Assembly: GCA_950295325.1 (NCBI GenBank)
Contig: OX485807.1
Location: 31,219,666-31,283,665, forward strand
From: Polytrichum commune
Lineage: Eukaryota > Streptophyta > Polytrichopsida > Polytrichales > Polytrichaceae
Reading direction: 5' to 3'
DNA: 64,000 nucleotides
This document shows positions 10,866 through 22,149 of this stretch, piece after piece. Each line of letters opens with the position of its first letter. Position 1 is the first letter of the stretch. Under the pieces are notes generated by a model. The model saw only the letters and a program-made list of their open reading frames with translations, did no database searches and was not told the origin of the DNA. The position numbers and the translations under genes were made by a program.

Positions 10866-11356
10866 CTAATTTGAACTATGATGTTTACGTTGCAATACAA
10901 CCTCTCCAAGACCTTGGCTGATTGAATTTTGCCTAACCAAAACCTACTCCCTCTTTCGTTAGTAGATCACAGACACCACTCTCCAACTGGTCACGGAGAG
11001 CAGGTGGCGGCTCAGGCGAAAGGAAGGAAGTCGTGGAGATTCAAGGAAGCTGACAGAGAATTTCAATGGTTCACAGATTAAGTAACATTTAGAAATGCTG
11101 AGATGTTCACAACATTTTAGAAAAATCTAGTTTATGAGCTGCTTTCACGGTGCAGGTTTTTCATCTTGTGATATGATGTGGGCATTGGGAAAGGCTGTAA
11201 TCTGACATTGGAAGCTGGTTAAGTTGGTGAAGTCAAAGTCTAGGATGTTTTGGGATTTTCTAGCCCTTGTTTGTAATATTTCAAAATGGTCCATTCATGT
11301 GCAGCTTCTTTTACTTAGTGAGGGGACAAACAAGTGAAGTGAAGTTTTTGTTACAG

Positions 11357-13127
11357 GCTCTAAAACCTCCTTTGCATATCATGAATCAAAAAATGATGTG
11401 GAAGGCCGACTGTGGTATGTAATTTGGGTAGTTTGTTAATTTGTGCAGTTGTCTCTCTTGTAGGTTCTGCAGTTCAGAAGGAAGCTGCAATAACCGGGCC
11501 GGTGATGTGGCTAACAGAAGAGATCAATGCAGAATTTGAGTGATTGACACTTATTCGTGTTGGCCTTCAAGGATCCCTTCAGTTGCGGACTCCTCCCCCC
11601 TCTCGTTCAGCAAACAAAGAGATTGAATTCTCTTTCTCTCTTAAAGAAACATCTGGTATAAAGGTAATGGACCTTTGTGGATATGAACACCTTCTGAGCC
11701 TATCTGGCACGATCTATGATCAATTGCTACAGATATCTAACCAAGTCTGATTCTTTTACATGTTAACGTTTCCTTTGATGCTCCTGGGTTATTTGTTAGA
11801 CTATGAGCTCATCCTTGGACAAAGTATGGTTTGGTCAATACCTAGTGTTGGTCACCAAATCTATGCAACATTTGGAGCTGTAGATCATCTCAAAGCAAGC
11901 AATAGTTTATATTGTGGGGTTTTGAAAGCTTTTTGGTTATTAGTTTATTTGCTGTAGTGGACTGAGGCAGTCATATCATATCCAAATGATTATGATAACA
12001 ATTATGCTCAGCTTATTCTTCTATCACTAGTTTTCAAATGCCTTTCACAAGTTATTTAAGGTCTTATATGCTGTAGATTTGTTAAATGCACTTTGTTCAG
12101 TTCTTAATGGGACATGCAACTCGTTGAATTTTGGGTTGAAAATGCAGCAAGCAATTGTACGTGGAGCTGCAGCAAGTAGTGTCGGGAAAGGAGTGTGTCA
12201 TGTTCGTACAAGACCGTCAGAGCAACCTATGACTATATTGAAATACTACCTACAACCTAATTTCACTCCTGTTCCACTACGATTTAGGTATTGTCTGGCA
12301 ATCTTTTTATTTTTTCTATTTTTCATATCTTGTCAATCAGATGCATGGTATTAACATTTTATAAGAACTTGGTTTTTTCTCTACTGCTCTTTGTTGATCT
12401 TTGTTGATAAACATAAACATGTGCAAAGGTAGGTGAACAGTGTAATTTGAATACTCAAAAAAATTCTAAATGTTGTTGCAACAAATGGTAGCTATCACTG
12501 ACAATGGATTGTGTCTCAAAATCCAGGGTGCTAACTCATAGGACAGAGAGAGCTCTTAGTGTCATGGTGCAGGTATGTATAACCTACGGGTTCTATGTAT
12601 GATTGACAGCTTACCTGTAAATCAATTTTCATGAATGTTACAAAGAATGATGCTCACTGTTCTGACGAGTTCATGGTGTCTGTTTTTTGCATTCAGTATG
12701 TTGCAAACCCTTACTTAGCTGGTGAATTGAAGGATGTTATCTTCAAAGTGGCATTGCCATTCGCACCAATTACACTCAAGAGTTCCCCAAGGTGATGTCC
12801 ATCTATAGTTCTGAGAAAGAATATTCATACATCTTGTTTGATCGATCTATCTATAATGATTACTTTGTGAAGTGGCCATTTAAAAGACAAGAACGCAACT
12901 CTCTCTATTTTTCTAGTAATATTGGATTGTGCTATTTGGATATCCAGAGCCAGATGAGGCATTCTACAGTTCTTTCATTCTTTGAGCACTCTGTGATTCT
13001 TGTTCATTGTTCCGTAGACCTAACTAGGACTTCTTCTTTTTGCAGAGCTACCCTAAATCGAAATACCAAAGAAGTCTTGTGGCACATTCCCAGTCTTATT
13101 CAATTTCTATGGAATTGGAAGTTTTAA
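11357..13127 (+). pseudogene. TML: TML/muniscin-type mu-homology domain gene, partial, with one in-frame stop
   Basis: Six exon-like blocks join in phase: 11357-11414, 11464-11663, 12148-12287, 12527-12572, 12697-12791 and 13046-13127. All have GT-AG junctions. The encoded text matches the C-terminal mu-homology domain of the plant TPLATE-complex subunit TML: AVQKEAAITGPVMWLTEEIN, LTLIRVGLQGSLQLRT, CHVRTRPSEQP, LTHRTERALSVMVQYV, then RATLNRNTKEVLWHIPSL. TML acts in clathrin-mediated endocytosis at the plasma membrane. The frame has a TGA at 11541-11543 in the middle of the second block. The product ends prematurely after WHIPSLIQFLWNWKF, and no N-terminal exons were found upstream. Preserved splice sites with a single stop suggest a recent pseudogene or a truncated duplicate. 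The first block (11357-11414) is the least certain. Confidence 0.8.
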
Positions 13128-13620
13128 CAATATTATTAGTCATGTGGAGGAGTTACTTCCTCAAAGGACACCAAGGAAATCCTCAAAGGGTGACCTGTTA
13201 ATCAAGCAGAGCACCTTAAGTGACATTTAATATACAATGGCTTCCAAGGTCATCTGGAACATTGAGACGCAATTTCATTAATAGTGAACTAGCAGAAATG
13301 TTACTTAATCTGTGAACCATTGTAAAACCCACCCTTTCACATTGTCTGCTAGCCCTGAACAAGACCCTCACATGGCTAATCTGATTAGTTAATGTCTCTT
13401 AGTTAATGTCCCAATACTGACTATGGGCTATTACTGAATCTTGTCTTGTTTAATATTGTGCTTGATATTGTAACCTACGCAGGTGCATACATGATGGGGA
13501 GATGTTGGTCAGTGATACTAGGCCATTTGAGGCAGTAGCAGTATAGGGTAGTAGTGAGACTTGGCCATTTGAGGCAGTAGCAGTAGCAATAACATTAGAC
13601 ATAGTATTCGAGGCCAAAAG
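13128..13620. other. no gene seen; short tandem copy
   Basis: This stretch follows the TML fragment. The only structure is a partly repeated unit (TTGGCCATTTGAGGCAGTAG-like) at about 13522-13545 and 13561-13584. Confidence 0.5.
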
Positions 13621-14249
13621 ATGTTTGACTCTGATGCCCGCGCTCGACGAGGCATTCGCAGCGCTTCACTAGTGGGTGAGGGTATGGGGCGCACGCACGA
13701 TGGCCACGGGCACCGAGGCAAAATTCCTCGTGCTCATCATGCTGAAGATCGTCATCGGTCGCGTAAACGTCACAACCGGCCGGAGGCAAGTTTAGTAGCC
13801 CCCCCCTTGTGATTTGATTATATGTTTATATTTTTTACCCTTTTGGGTTGCTAGTATTAAACGCAGTACATATGTAATTTTGTGTTATTTATTCAATACC
13901 AACATCATGTCTGGGCAAAGAAAGAAATTGGCTTTTCCTTTGCTTACTTCTCTGTTTGTCATGTCTCCAAGCCAATCTTGAATTGCATTTTCTGTGCTCA
14001 CTTCAGGGAGTGCATGGCATGCATTTCATTGTTGGCTTTCAAATGAATGCTAACTTGTGATATTTGTTCTTAAGAACAAACCCTAAACTGAGTTTTCTAG
14101 TAATTGCATTAGTTTTATTTATGTCATGGTCGTATGGATTGATGCTAATGAACAATAGTCCCAAAATTTGAGTTTGAGTTTGTACATCCACATATGCTTT
14201 GAACTATTTATATTTCTATTATAGTTTCTAATGTGTTTTTGTTCATTGG

Positions 14250-14666
14250 ATGCATAGGGACGTGCCTACTTCCCAATTAGGCGGCTCCACCCATTACCCG
14301 CACTTTGGCGATGGATATCCGCCTTACCCAAACCCTCATCCATATGGTTACTACCCGCCACATCCATATCCGTATGGCACATACACTAGACATATGTACA
14401 ATGCAGGGTCGAACCGGTCATGTCGTTCGAGTTCAACATCACCTAAGCACAACCACTCCAACTCCCCCCATCAGAGCATGGAGGCAGAGTACAACATGAA
14501 ACGTGCTTTAGCGGGTGCAGTAAATGATCCCAACAATGAACCCATAGCGGAGGCTGTATCTCTAGCGGTGAATGCACATGCACCTGTGAAGAGGACGACA
14601 CGCCTCTTTTGCATATCTTTTGCCGCACGACTTCACACGCACACGAGCTCCCGGCCGACAATATAA
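14250..14666 (+). CDS. His/Pro/Tyr-rich hypothetical ORF
   Basis: Encodes up to 138 residues. The first 50 residues are dominated by Pro, Tyr, His and Gly (for example YPPYPNPHPYGYYPPHPYPY), followed by a Ser-rich stretch and a plain C-terminal half. Such low-complexity heads occur in transposon and plant regulatory proteins. It lies between the TML fragment and MULE transposase relics, so it may be an internal or captured exon of that element. No family is recognised, and the ATG is simply the first in frame. Confidence 0.3.
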   Translation: MHRDVPTSQLGGSTHYPHFGDGYPPYPNPHPYGYYPPHPYPYGTYTRHMYNAGSNRSCRSSSTSPKHNHSNSPHQSMEAEYNMKRALAGAVNDPNNEPIAEAVSLAVNAHAPVKRTTRLFCISFAARLHTHTSSRPTI

Positions 14667-14901
14667 ACTCTAATCCCAACCCTTAGTTTTTGTACCCTTT
14701 ATTGCCCATTGTATCATTGTATATTGCATGTACATTTTTTGGCGAGCACGAACTAACTGTGTCCATGCATGGCAGGCTCCTACTCGTAGCCCTACCATGC
14801 AAGCGCCAAATCATAAATTGTGCCAACCTCAAGTGGGAGGATTGACAACACCGTCTGAAAATTGTCATGCATGCGGATAAAATGATGAATCTAATTGGCG
14901 A

Positions 14902-15303
14902 TTGGAAGTGGATAGAATGTTTGGCATGCTACTAACACGTGTCGCAGGGGCTGAAGACATTGTAATGGGTGGCATTTCAAGTATCCTTAATGAATTGGAT
15001 ACCATGGGCCGCCATGTTCGCAGTCCAACCGGAGTGCAAGCAACCCATGTTGTTGTTTCCACATCCACTCCCTCTGACCCTACACAAAAATCTCCAAGCC
15101 GAGGAAATGTAGGTGACGGAGCGGTGGAGGTCAAAACTCCTTTGTGCAAACAAAAACTTTCGGTCCAGCACACTGTCGAGGCAGAAGGTGCGGAGTTAGA
15201 CCATCATATTTTGGTGGATGAGCTATCTAGCCATAGTAGAGACAACAAGGTACCAAGTGATGGTCACATTTGCACACGTGACTCGCCTACGGGCGAGACT
15301 TGA
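14902..15303 (+). CDS. hypothetical ORF next to MULE relic
   Basis: 133 codons, mixed acidic and polar, beginning MEVDRMFGMLLTRVAGAED. It ends immediately upstream of transposase-like sequence in a nearby frame. The N-terminal 30 residues are helix-like. It could be the middle of the same transposon protein or an accessory ORF. I see no known domain. Confidence 0.3.
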   Translation: MEVDRMFGMLLTRVAGAEDIVMGGISSILNELDTMGRHVRSPTGVQATHVVVSTSTPSDPTQKSPSRGNVGDGAVEVKTPLCKQKLSVQHTVEAEGAELDHHILVDELSSHSRDNKVPSDGHICTRDSPTGET

Positions 15304-15309
15304 TGTTTT

Positions 15310-15660
15310 GTCCTAGTGAGGTCCACTTTGATGAGAATTTGAAACGATTTTACGTTGAATTTCAACATATTTCGGCATTTGCTACATATATTAATTCCGG
15401 ATGGGCCGGAATTAATGTACCTTGGAGAAGATTGTGGCCTCGATTTGGGAGGTTTTTTTTCTCTATGGTAGTATGAATACGACGAACCATGTTGAACGAC
15501 ATTGGAAGTTGATAAAGTATACTCTCCTTTAAGAAAAGGTCAACTGGTCTTTTAGAGACCTAATTGTGGCAATTATCGGAAGTGCCAAAGATAGCACCCG
15601 TTTGGACCAACCCACATTGTTGAATCAATTCAAAATGACTCAACGAATAAATAAATTCTT
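15310..15660 (+). pseudogene. MULE-type transposase, C-terminal relic
   Basis: In three overlapping frames the translation contains AFATYINSGWAGINVPWRRL, then NTTNHVERHWKLIKYTLL, then NWSFRDLIVAIIGSAKDSTR and LLNQFKMTQRINK. The N(T/N)xVERxWxxIKYT block followed by a short helical segment is typical of the region after the catalytic core in MULE-like transposases. Frameshifts near 15466 and 15530 interrupt it. The catalytic acidic residues are not in the surviving part. On the opposite strand just downstream lies a matching N-terminal DNA-binding relic. Confidence 0.6.
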
Positions 15661-15747
15661 TAATTGTTTTTGTTATTTTGTAATTTATTTTTTGTTTGAA
15701 TTGCCATATTTTACAAATGTGTGTCGTATATGATATTAATTTAAATT

Positions 15748-16122
15748 TTATTTGTTTAACATGTAGGTGATTCGGAGCGATTTATAAAAAGGAGAAATAA
15801 TAAAGCCCATCGACAAAGCCCTTCCAATATTTGTGTTACTTCTTTCATGCAAACCTTGGAGAAATTCTTCTACCCCCACCAACTCATTTAAATCATCGTC
15901 AAAATCGGAATGGTAGAAATTATCATCTTTCGTATGGTCTCCATCATCCTTGAATGACAACCACAAATGGTATTTTCCGTGGATCCTCGTCCATATGTGC
16001 ATATTGTTGGTAGTAAAGAACTTTTCTATGGGCTTGAAGTCTAGTGATCTCAATTTGTGCCTCATCCCAATCGTTTTTACAAAGTAAATATATTTGAATA
16101 AAAAAATAATAGTCATATGCAA
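15748..16122 (-). pseudogene. MULE-associated acidic N-terminal segment, copy B
   Basis: The minus-strand frame contains GDHTKDDNFYHSDFDDDLNE and LVGVEEFLQGLHERSNTN, nearly identical to a segment at 17480-17600. The sequence is strongly acidic. It follows, on the minus strand, the zinc-finger-like relic at 16335-16728. I infer a duplicated or rearranged piece of a transposase N-terminus. Confidence 0.45.
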
Positions 16123-16334
16123 ATTAGAAGATAAAAAACATATATATTTACGAAATCAAAATCACATGTTATGAAAAAACTTGTATAAATAAATATATTT
16201 TAGAATAAATTATTTATATTTGAAATGGTTATTACAAACATAAAGAAATAAAATAAAATTATAAGAAGAAATAACATACCATTGATTCTCAAGGAATATG
16301 CAAAAATATGCACTTCTTTTTTATGTTGAAGAAT

Positions 16335-16728
16335 CTATATATAGCACGCTCTAAATTCATCATTCTTTCGGAAAATAAGTCTTGTGCCCACTCCGATGCC
16401 GTTTCCACGATTCGCGGCGAATGTATGTATTTTAAATTCTCCATGACCCATGCAATGACGTGAGGGTGAACCGGTAGAAAAAAAAATCCGCATCGGATCC
16501 CGGGTTATGACCACTATGTTTGCTATGAATATATATAGTGGCATGGACCAAATTACTTGAAGACCTCGATATCTTAGGTTCCATTACTTTTATTTGAAAC
16601 TCACAATCACATAATCTCGAAGTCCTATCTCTTCTAGATTCTTTTCGATCTATGGGTTTTATATCATTCATTTTTCTATGAGGACGTTTTTTGTTTCTAC
16701 CTCGGTGACAACGATAATAAGTCACCAT
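16335..16728 (-). pseudogene. FAR1/WRKY-GCM1-like zinc finger of a MULE transposase
   Basis: A frame starting at 16728 has C7 (TYYRCHRG), C40 and C42 (SRLCDCEFQIKV), and H68, H71 and H74 (YIHSKHSGHNPGSD), with a run of Lys/Arg between the first two cysteines. Cys-Cys-His-His spacing with an HSGH-type end is the hallmark of the DNA-binding head of MULE/FAR1-type transposases. The frame then shifts near 16440 and continues in another frame to 16335. It binds DNA in the intact family; here it is a relic. Confidence 0.6.
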
Positions 16729-17099
16729 TTTTGTTTTCTACACACAGCATTTATAACGCATTTTTAACACAATGTGTTTTGTACAAAGTGCATCAAGGGT
16801 CGCACTTAGATCATCCAAAGGAACCGTTACTACTTCATCCCAAATTTTCATTTCTTGACAAATTTCACATGAATTGACATAATCTTGTATGAATAAGGAA
16901 TTAATACCTCACATATTGATATCTGTACTCCATTGAGTACGAATTCCATTTGTTGTCAAAGATATTCACAAATGTTTTTCATTTCTATCAACATGTCCTT
17001 TGTGCACAATCGAACGCCAATACTCGATTGGTGGGATTTATTTATCATTCGTATCTCTTAAAGGAGATAATGCAAAGACACCAAAAACTTGTACAACTT

Positions 17100-17601
17100 T
17101 TAATTTCCCTTGAATTTTTTTTCACCTCTCAATTGTATGGGTTTCCATGTTGTTAATTGTGGAACACCCATGAATATTTGAGAGGGGACAAAAAAATGAT
17201 TTGCTTCATGGATTTGGTGAAATGAAGGAAAATATCCCCCCCTTATGCAATCAATTATGAGCGCCTCGGATTGAAAAATGAAATATACATACTTTGGAAA
17301 CGTCTCAATAAGAATGTCTTCAAAGGATGATGAAGTGAACTCATGAGGTATTGGAGTTCTAAGGTTTATGTGTTCAACACCTTCTACTAACAAGTGTTTT
17401 CAAGATTCCAAAATCTCCTGAATTTCTTCCTGCTCGTCCATATCCGATTCTCCATTTGATGATAAGAAATAAGTTTTTTGTGTTACTTCTTTCATACAAA
17501 CCTTGGAGAAATTCCTCCACCCCCACCAACTCATTTAAATCATCGTCAAAATCGGAAGGGTAGAAATTATCATCCTTCGTATGGTCTCCATTATCCTCCA
17601 T
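17100..17601 (-). pseudogene. MULE-associated acidic N-terminal segment, copy A
   Basis: From 17601 down, the frame begins MEDNGDHTKDDNFYPSDFDD and continues LVGVEEFLQGLYERSNTK. It then passes through a frameshift near 17390 into another open stretch (EHINLRTPIPHEFTSSSFED and onward). The first 120 bases duplicate 15830-15960. Read together with 16335-16728 this looks like the start of the same decayed transposon gene on the minus strand. Confidence 0.45.
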
Positions 17602-17694
17602 CCTTGATGTCCTTCACTATGGCCTCGCCGTTGAAGTGGTAGTCGAGCTTTTGATTTGGATAGTAGACAGCTTCTCCGTCAACTATGTATGAGA

Positions 17695-17795
17695 TAGTGA
17701 TCGAGGAGATTTTTGGGCATAACCAGTTGAGATCTTAATATTTGCGAGTCCAACCGGTTACATTGTAACTAACTGCTAGTTCTCCCTGGTCATTG
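17695..17795. mobile_element. hAT-like MITE, internally deleted (101 bp)
   Basis: The element begins TAGTGATCGAGGAGATTT and ends TTCTCCCTGGTCATTG. It is flanked by an exact 8-bp duplication GTATGAGA at 17687-17694 and 17796-17803. Eight-bp duplications and CARTG-type ends define the hAT superfamily. Full copies of this family (226-232 bp) lie at 33484-33715, 52102-52567 and 52181-52406; this one keeps only the two ends. Confidence 0.92.
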
Positions 17796-18394
17796 GTATG
17801 AGAATATCGCCAGAGATCAAGGACAGGCTACTGTCAACAAGACCTGTTCCATTCATTTGCGACGACAAATGTTAGGTGGTGGAAAGAGATGATGGTACAC
17901 ATAGATTACTGTGGTGAAATTCAGTATTTTGTTCCATGATGGTTGCTTATACGGATGAATAAAGAAAGTCAAAACTTATAGCGATCTAGCGATTTTGACC
18001 CAAGTATAATTTGCAGGGGTAAATAGGCAGGGGTAAATAGGCAACCCATCCACAAAGCCAACCTAATTGCACAATGAGCTACAGATTCGTCGTTGGCGGC
18101 TTGTTTTGAAGTCATGAATGAGAGTGCAACAAGCAACGACATCTTGCAATTCAAAGTGCCTACCAAGGTTGAGAACTCACTGGCAGAAATAGAAGGCCAT
18201 GAAGTGCACCAAGCATTTATTTATTTATTATGAAGGCCACATTTTTATTTATTTACTCTACTAACAAAACAAGTTCAGTGGCTTGCCGCCTGTCATGAGC
18301 TAGCCCAACATCAAAGGTGATGACACAATGATAAGATTGCATTGTCATCTTACTAATCTCCTCTTAAAGAGTGTCATAAATTGAAAGAGTCCAA

Positions 18395-18620
18395 GAGACA
18401 ATTCCTCCCGCACAGCTTCCAGCCAATTCCTACCGCACAACTCCCAATTTCTCCAGCCAGTTCCTCCCAATTCCTCCCGCACAATTCCAGCCAATTCCAG
18501 CCAATTCCTCCCGATTCCTCCCGCACAGCTCCCAATTCCTCCAGACAATTCCTCCCGCACAGCTTCCGGCCAATTCAACCAGCTCAGCTCCCAGTTCCTC
18601 CAGCCAATTCCTCCAGCCAG
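18395..18620. repeat. degenerate minisatellite CCAATTCCTCCCGCACAGCT
   Basis: Units of 12-30 bases built from CAATTCCTCCCGCACAGCTC, CCAGCCAATTCC and CCCAATTTCTCC recur about ten times. The same phrase occurs once each at 19538-19565 and 20316-20345 inside a second repeat, so the array probably grew from a single copy of that longer sequence. Confidence 0.75.
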
Positions 18621-19482
18621 TGGGAAGAAGGCACCTGCCTACTCTAATCTGCGCAGCGATGAGAAAGGCCCGTGTGAAAAACCTGAAGATATGAAGAAGT
18701 TGTTGAAGCTCCGAATGTCCGGTGAACAGAGGCTGCTTCGGAACTAGCTGAGCTGCTCAACCGAAAATTTAATCAGAAGAAATGGCATACTTGTTCATCC
18801 ACTATGTCTACAACAGCTAAAACCCTGCACCAGTGCATCCACCAATTAACTTACTAAAATAGTCTAAAGTTGGTACACAATGCTGAATTCAAAAGAAACA
18901 CAAAGAACGAACAATTAAGCAGCTACATGTCATCAAAATTACAACTCTTGGCAGAGAGAGGAGATAATCAGAAAGGGAGCAAACCATCAAGTTTGTTCCG
19001 AATTTCAAATGCCTCAAAATCACACAAGGCTAACCTGTAGATGGTCACACTCTTCAACAAAGAAACGTAATCGGTTCTCTATCTCCTCACATTGCTCCTG
19101 CTCTTTGAAAAACCCTTGACCACTTGCATAGTTTTCAAAGTCGGTTACACCATGCCATGTATTGGGAAGCTCATAAACACTTCGAGGGTGTAAATAGGAC
19201 TTGAGATAATCAGTCCAGAATTGGACTGATTATCTAGAGACTGCACCAATTTCCTCTCTCTTGCTGCTTCTGAGTGTGTCTCTGCAGTACCTGACACACT
19301 TGGCTGGACATGATAATCCTCAGAAGTCCCACATTCTGATTCTTCATCAAGACTTGTTCAAATCTTTGCGACGGATACAGGAAGGGGATCTGCTTTTCGG
19401 TCACCTCTAACAGCACAGCTCATGACGAATTCTCCAACACCATGGAAGCCCATGTTGAATGCAAGCTCTCCGCTGCTTCTTG

Positions 19483-19590
19483 GACTCTGGGCAAAGAGAG
19501 AGAAGGCAAGGCTCTGGTTTTACTCACGATCCCGAACTCCAGCCAATTCCTCCCGCACAGCTTCTCAGATCAAATCAAGCTCACAATATT
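19483..19590 (+). repeat. dispersed repeat sharing the minisatellite unit, copy 1
   Basis: Starts near GGACTCTGGGCAAAGAGAG, contains CGAACTCCAGCCAATTCCTC and ends near AAGCTCACAA. It matches 20256-20365 closely. The function is unknown; an exon-derived or transposon-derived repeat is possible. Confidence 0.65.
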
Positions 19591-19766
19591 CGTAAACAAT
19601 TCATAAGAAGTGCCATCAGAAAAGTTTCCACAGTGACATAAAATACCATATGACACGAAATATGTTTATTTAGTGCAGCATGAACTGAAATGATGAAATT
19701 GAGCATGAAGCTGAATCCCTGATTTTGGGAAGTGTGCAGATTAACAAGAGTCCATATACATTGACA

Positions 19767-20163
19767 GATAGCATGGATCAGCAACATTGTTCAAGAGCAC
19801 TTTCGGTGCAGACAAATCTGATGAATACGAAGCACCATCCCTTGAAGTGAATTCGAATGGGTTCAAGTTGAAAGCTTCTTCCCAATTCTTGGAAAGCTTC
19901 GTGGGTAACAAAACTGTGGACACATTTGACACAATTTAAGATAGGGAGGTTAACTTGGAAAGTACTGCAGGAACAGGAACCATAGCGCAGAAGGCAGGAG
20001 ATGCAATATCATCATTCCACCAGACTCATGCAAAATTCCCTTTACATGACAAAGCTCATGAGGCTGCTGCAAATTTCAACCGTAGATGGCAGATGCTTCC
20101 AAGTTGGCCCTGGGTGCAAATGAGGAAGTTCCTGCACACTGCAACAACAATACTACCGGTCTA
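19767..20163 (+). pseudogene. exon-like relic of unknown protein
   Basis: After an acceptor-like GATAG, one frame reads about 55 codons (GSATLFKSTFGADKSDEYEA onward) to a TAA near 19937. It then continues in the same frame for about 75 codons (REVNLESTAGTGTIAQKAGD onward) to a stop near 20163. The text is protein-like and broken by one stop. I do not recognise it. It may be a pseudogene or chance. Confidence 0.25.
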
Positions 20164-20255
20164 ACTTGGGAAAAATTGGATTGAAGGCAAAAAACACCTG
20201 AAGTGTTGGGCAGCATTCAACAGTCAACAAAATCGTTCAAGAGCGCCAAACCAAG

Positions 20256-20365
20256 AGTGCCAGGACTCTGGGCAAAGAGAGGCCAGGAAAGGCTCCGACC
20301 TACTCACAATCCCGAACTCCAGCCAATTCCTCCCGCACAGCTTCCAGCATCAAATGAAGCTCACA
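20256..20365 (+). repeat. dispersed repeat sharing the minisatellite unit, copy 2
   Basis: Matches 19483-19590 over about 105 bases with a few substitutions and small indels. It is followed by a frame encoding NRPIFETKSAKPEAAASP and a stop at 20445. Confidence 0.65.
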
Positions 20366-20447
20366 ACCAACCTCTAAGGGCAAAAGAAAATCGTCCAATA
20401 TTTGAAACCAAGAGTGCCAAACCAGAGGCAGCTGCGTCACCCTAAAC

Positions 20448-20545
20448 CGGCACCCGGGTATCTCCCGGGTATCTGTGGGAGCCAGGGGAGCCAGGGGAGC
20501 CAGGGGAGCGGCGGGCAGTGAGGCGCAGGTCCCTCACTGTCCCGC
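20448..20545. repeat. GC-rich short tandem repeats
   Basis: Two copies of CCCGGGTATCT are followed by four copies of GGGAGCCAG-type units (GGAGCCAGG) and then a GC-rich tail. It stands out sharply from the AT-rich surroundings. Confidence 0.75.
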
Positions 20546-20549
20546 CCTT

Positions 20550-21680
20550 AGAGGCGAGGCATGACATGTGAAGCTCTGTGGATCACTAAAATTCAATGCA
20601 TTTCATGCTACAGTTTAGGCCACCTTAAGTCAATAAGTGTGACATTTTTTGTGAGCCAGAACTTGGACAACAGTGTCCTACAAAGGTGTGCAAACGCCAT
20701 AGATGAGAGCTTCAGCCCTGTATACCAGAAATGCCTTAAAAATAAAATAAAATCTATTGGGCCATTCGAGCTGTGAGTTCTGAAGGAAGGGACTGTGGAT
20801 GAAATGAGGGCCCGAGCTGCAACCCCCTCGCAGTACAAGCTGCCCTGATTTGTGTATAGGTCGCATCTGTTGAAGCTTCTGAATGAAAGGACTTTGGTGT
20901 CATTCCACAGCACGGTACAAGAATTTTAGCAAAAAGAATTGTCAAGTGATCATCATTCCAACATCAATTAGGTTATCAGACAACTGATACATGTACCATT
21001 TTCTATAGTAATATGTTTCCTAAGACAAGACACCATCCAGGCTTTCAATTTCTGTAGGAGTGACAATGTGAAATGAGTGGTAATGTTGTATGAATTAGCA
21101 TTACATTTGAATACAGTCCATAATATCTTCGAAAACTCAAGGTTTCAATCTTATCTTACCAGTTGCCATGTGATGGATTTAGGGCCCTGGGATTGACCAT
21201 CACTATAGACAATGTCATAAAAGTGGTGAAGAACACATTACAGTACTCAATAGAAAGATTTCAGGGCATGGTGTTGTTGATATAATCACTTGTAAATTAG
21301 CCCGTAAAGTATTGCCGGACGGATTAAGCCTTCATGAAAGCCCAACAACTCTTCCCACAAAAGTACCACTTATATCCAGGTTTTCAATCAAGAAGAGTAA
21401 CGACATAAGGCCCACGACATACCTTAGTACTAGCAGTTGCACTAATTTGAATGAGCATCCCCTTTTGGCTGAGCATGCTTGTTCAACTGGTCAGATGTCA
21501 TTCTATGGACTACATGTAAAACAACCAATTGACCCTCCAAGAACATCAGGGGTATCAGAACTCATTACAATTTTCACCCATGTCGGAACAACATCATCCA
21601 TAATGCTCAAATTATGTGCACAAGCTGATTGGTTATGATTGGGAAGCAACTCAAGTAGGTGACTGACTCACCACGCCCAC
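20550..21680. other. no gene seen
   Basis: Both strands carry only short frames without bias. No inverted-repeat element was recognised. Confidence 0.5.
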
Positions 21681-21687
21681 ACCTTGT

Positions 21688-21758
21688 CATCCACTCTCCT
21701 TTCATGGGTATTTTAGTCAGTAACCGGTGAGAGGGGAGTGGATGATGAGCTATGATAG
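21688..21758. repeat. inverted repeat hairpin
   Basis: TCATCCACTCTCC near 21688 pairs with GGGAGTGGATGA near 21740, with about 35 bases between. It is too short to classify as a transposon. Confidence 0.5.
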
Positions 21759-22149
21759 CACCACGACATCCATGCACTCCCACCCATTATGAAAACATAA
21801 TCAACATGGTACCTCATGAATATAAACTATAGGACGAAATGTCATGCGCATGGATAGAAAAGCTCACGAGAGTTGTTGGAGGTGCCCTCCACTCAAATGA
21901 GTAACCGGTTCCATAAAAACAAAAAGACAGAATCACCCAACCAGCAGCACAAACACTCGCCTGCTAATGCACGGCCGAGGGTACCAGTGCAATTGCCTGT
22001 AAAGGCCACACCCCAACATTTGCCTCATTCTATGAGACACAAACGAGGCGGACAGCAAAGTAACATTAACAATTGCAGGCGCGCACTATCGATCCGAAGG
22101 GGCAAGCACCCTCCTTCCACTTCACAATCCCAAGAGTCTGGTAACAACA

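Noticed and set aside
11541-11543. TGA read as selenocysteine or repaired by RNA editing in TML
   Set aside because: Plant nuclear genes use neither mechanism for this. Pseudogenisation or a sequencing error is simpler.
18395-18620. Proline/serine-rich repeat protein
   Set aside because: The frame is open only because the 12-30-bp units lack stops. There is no start context or flanking exon.
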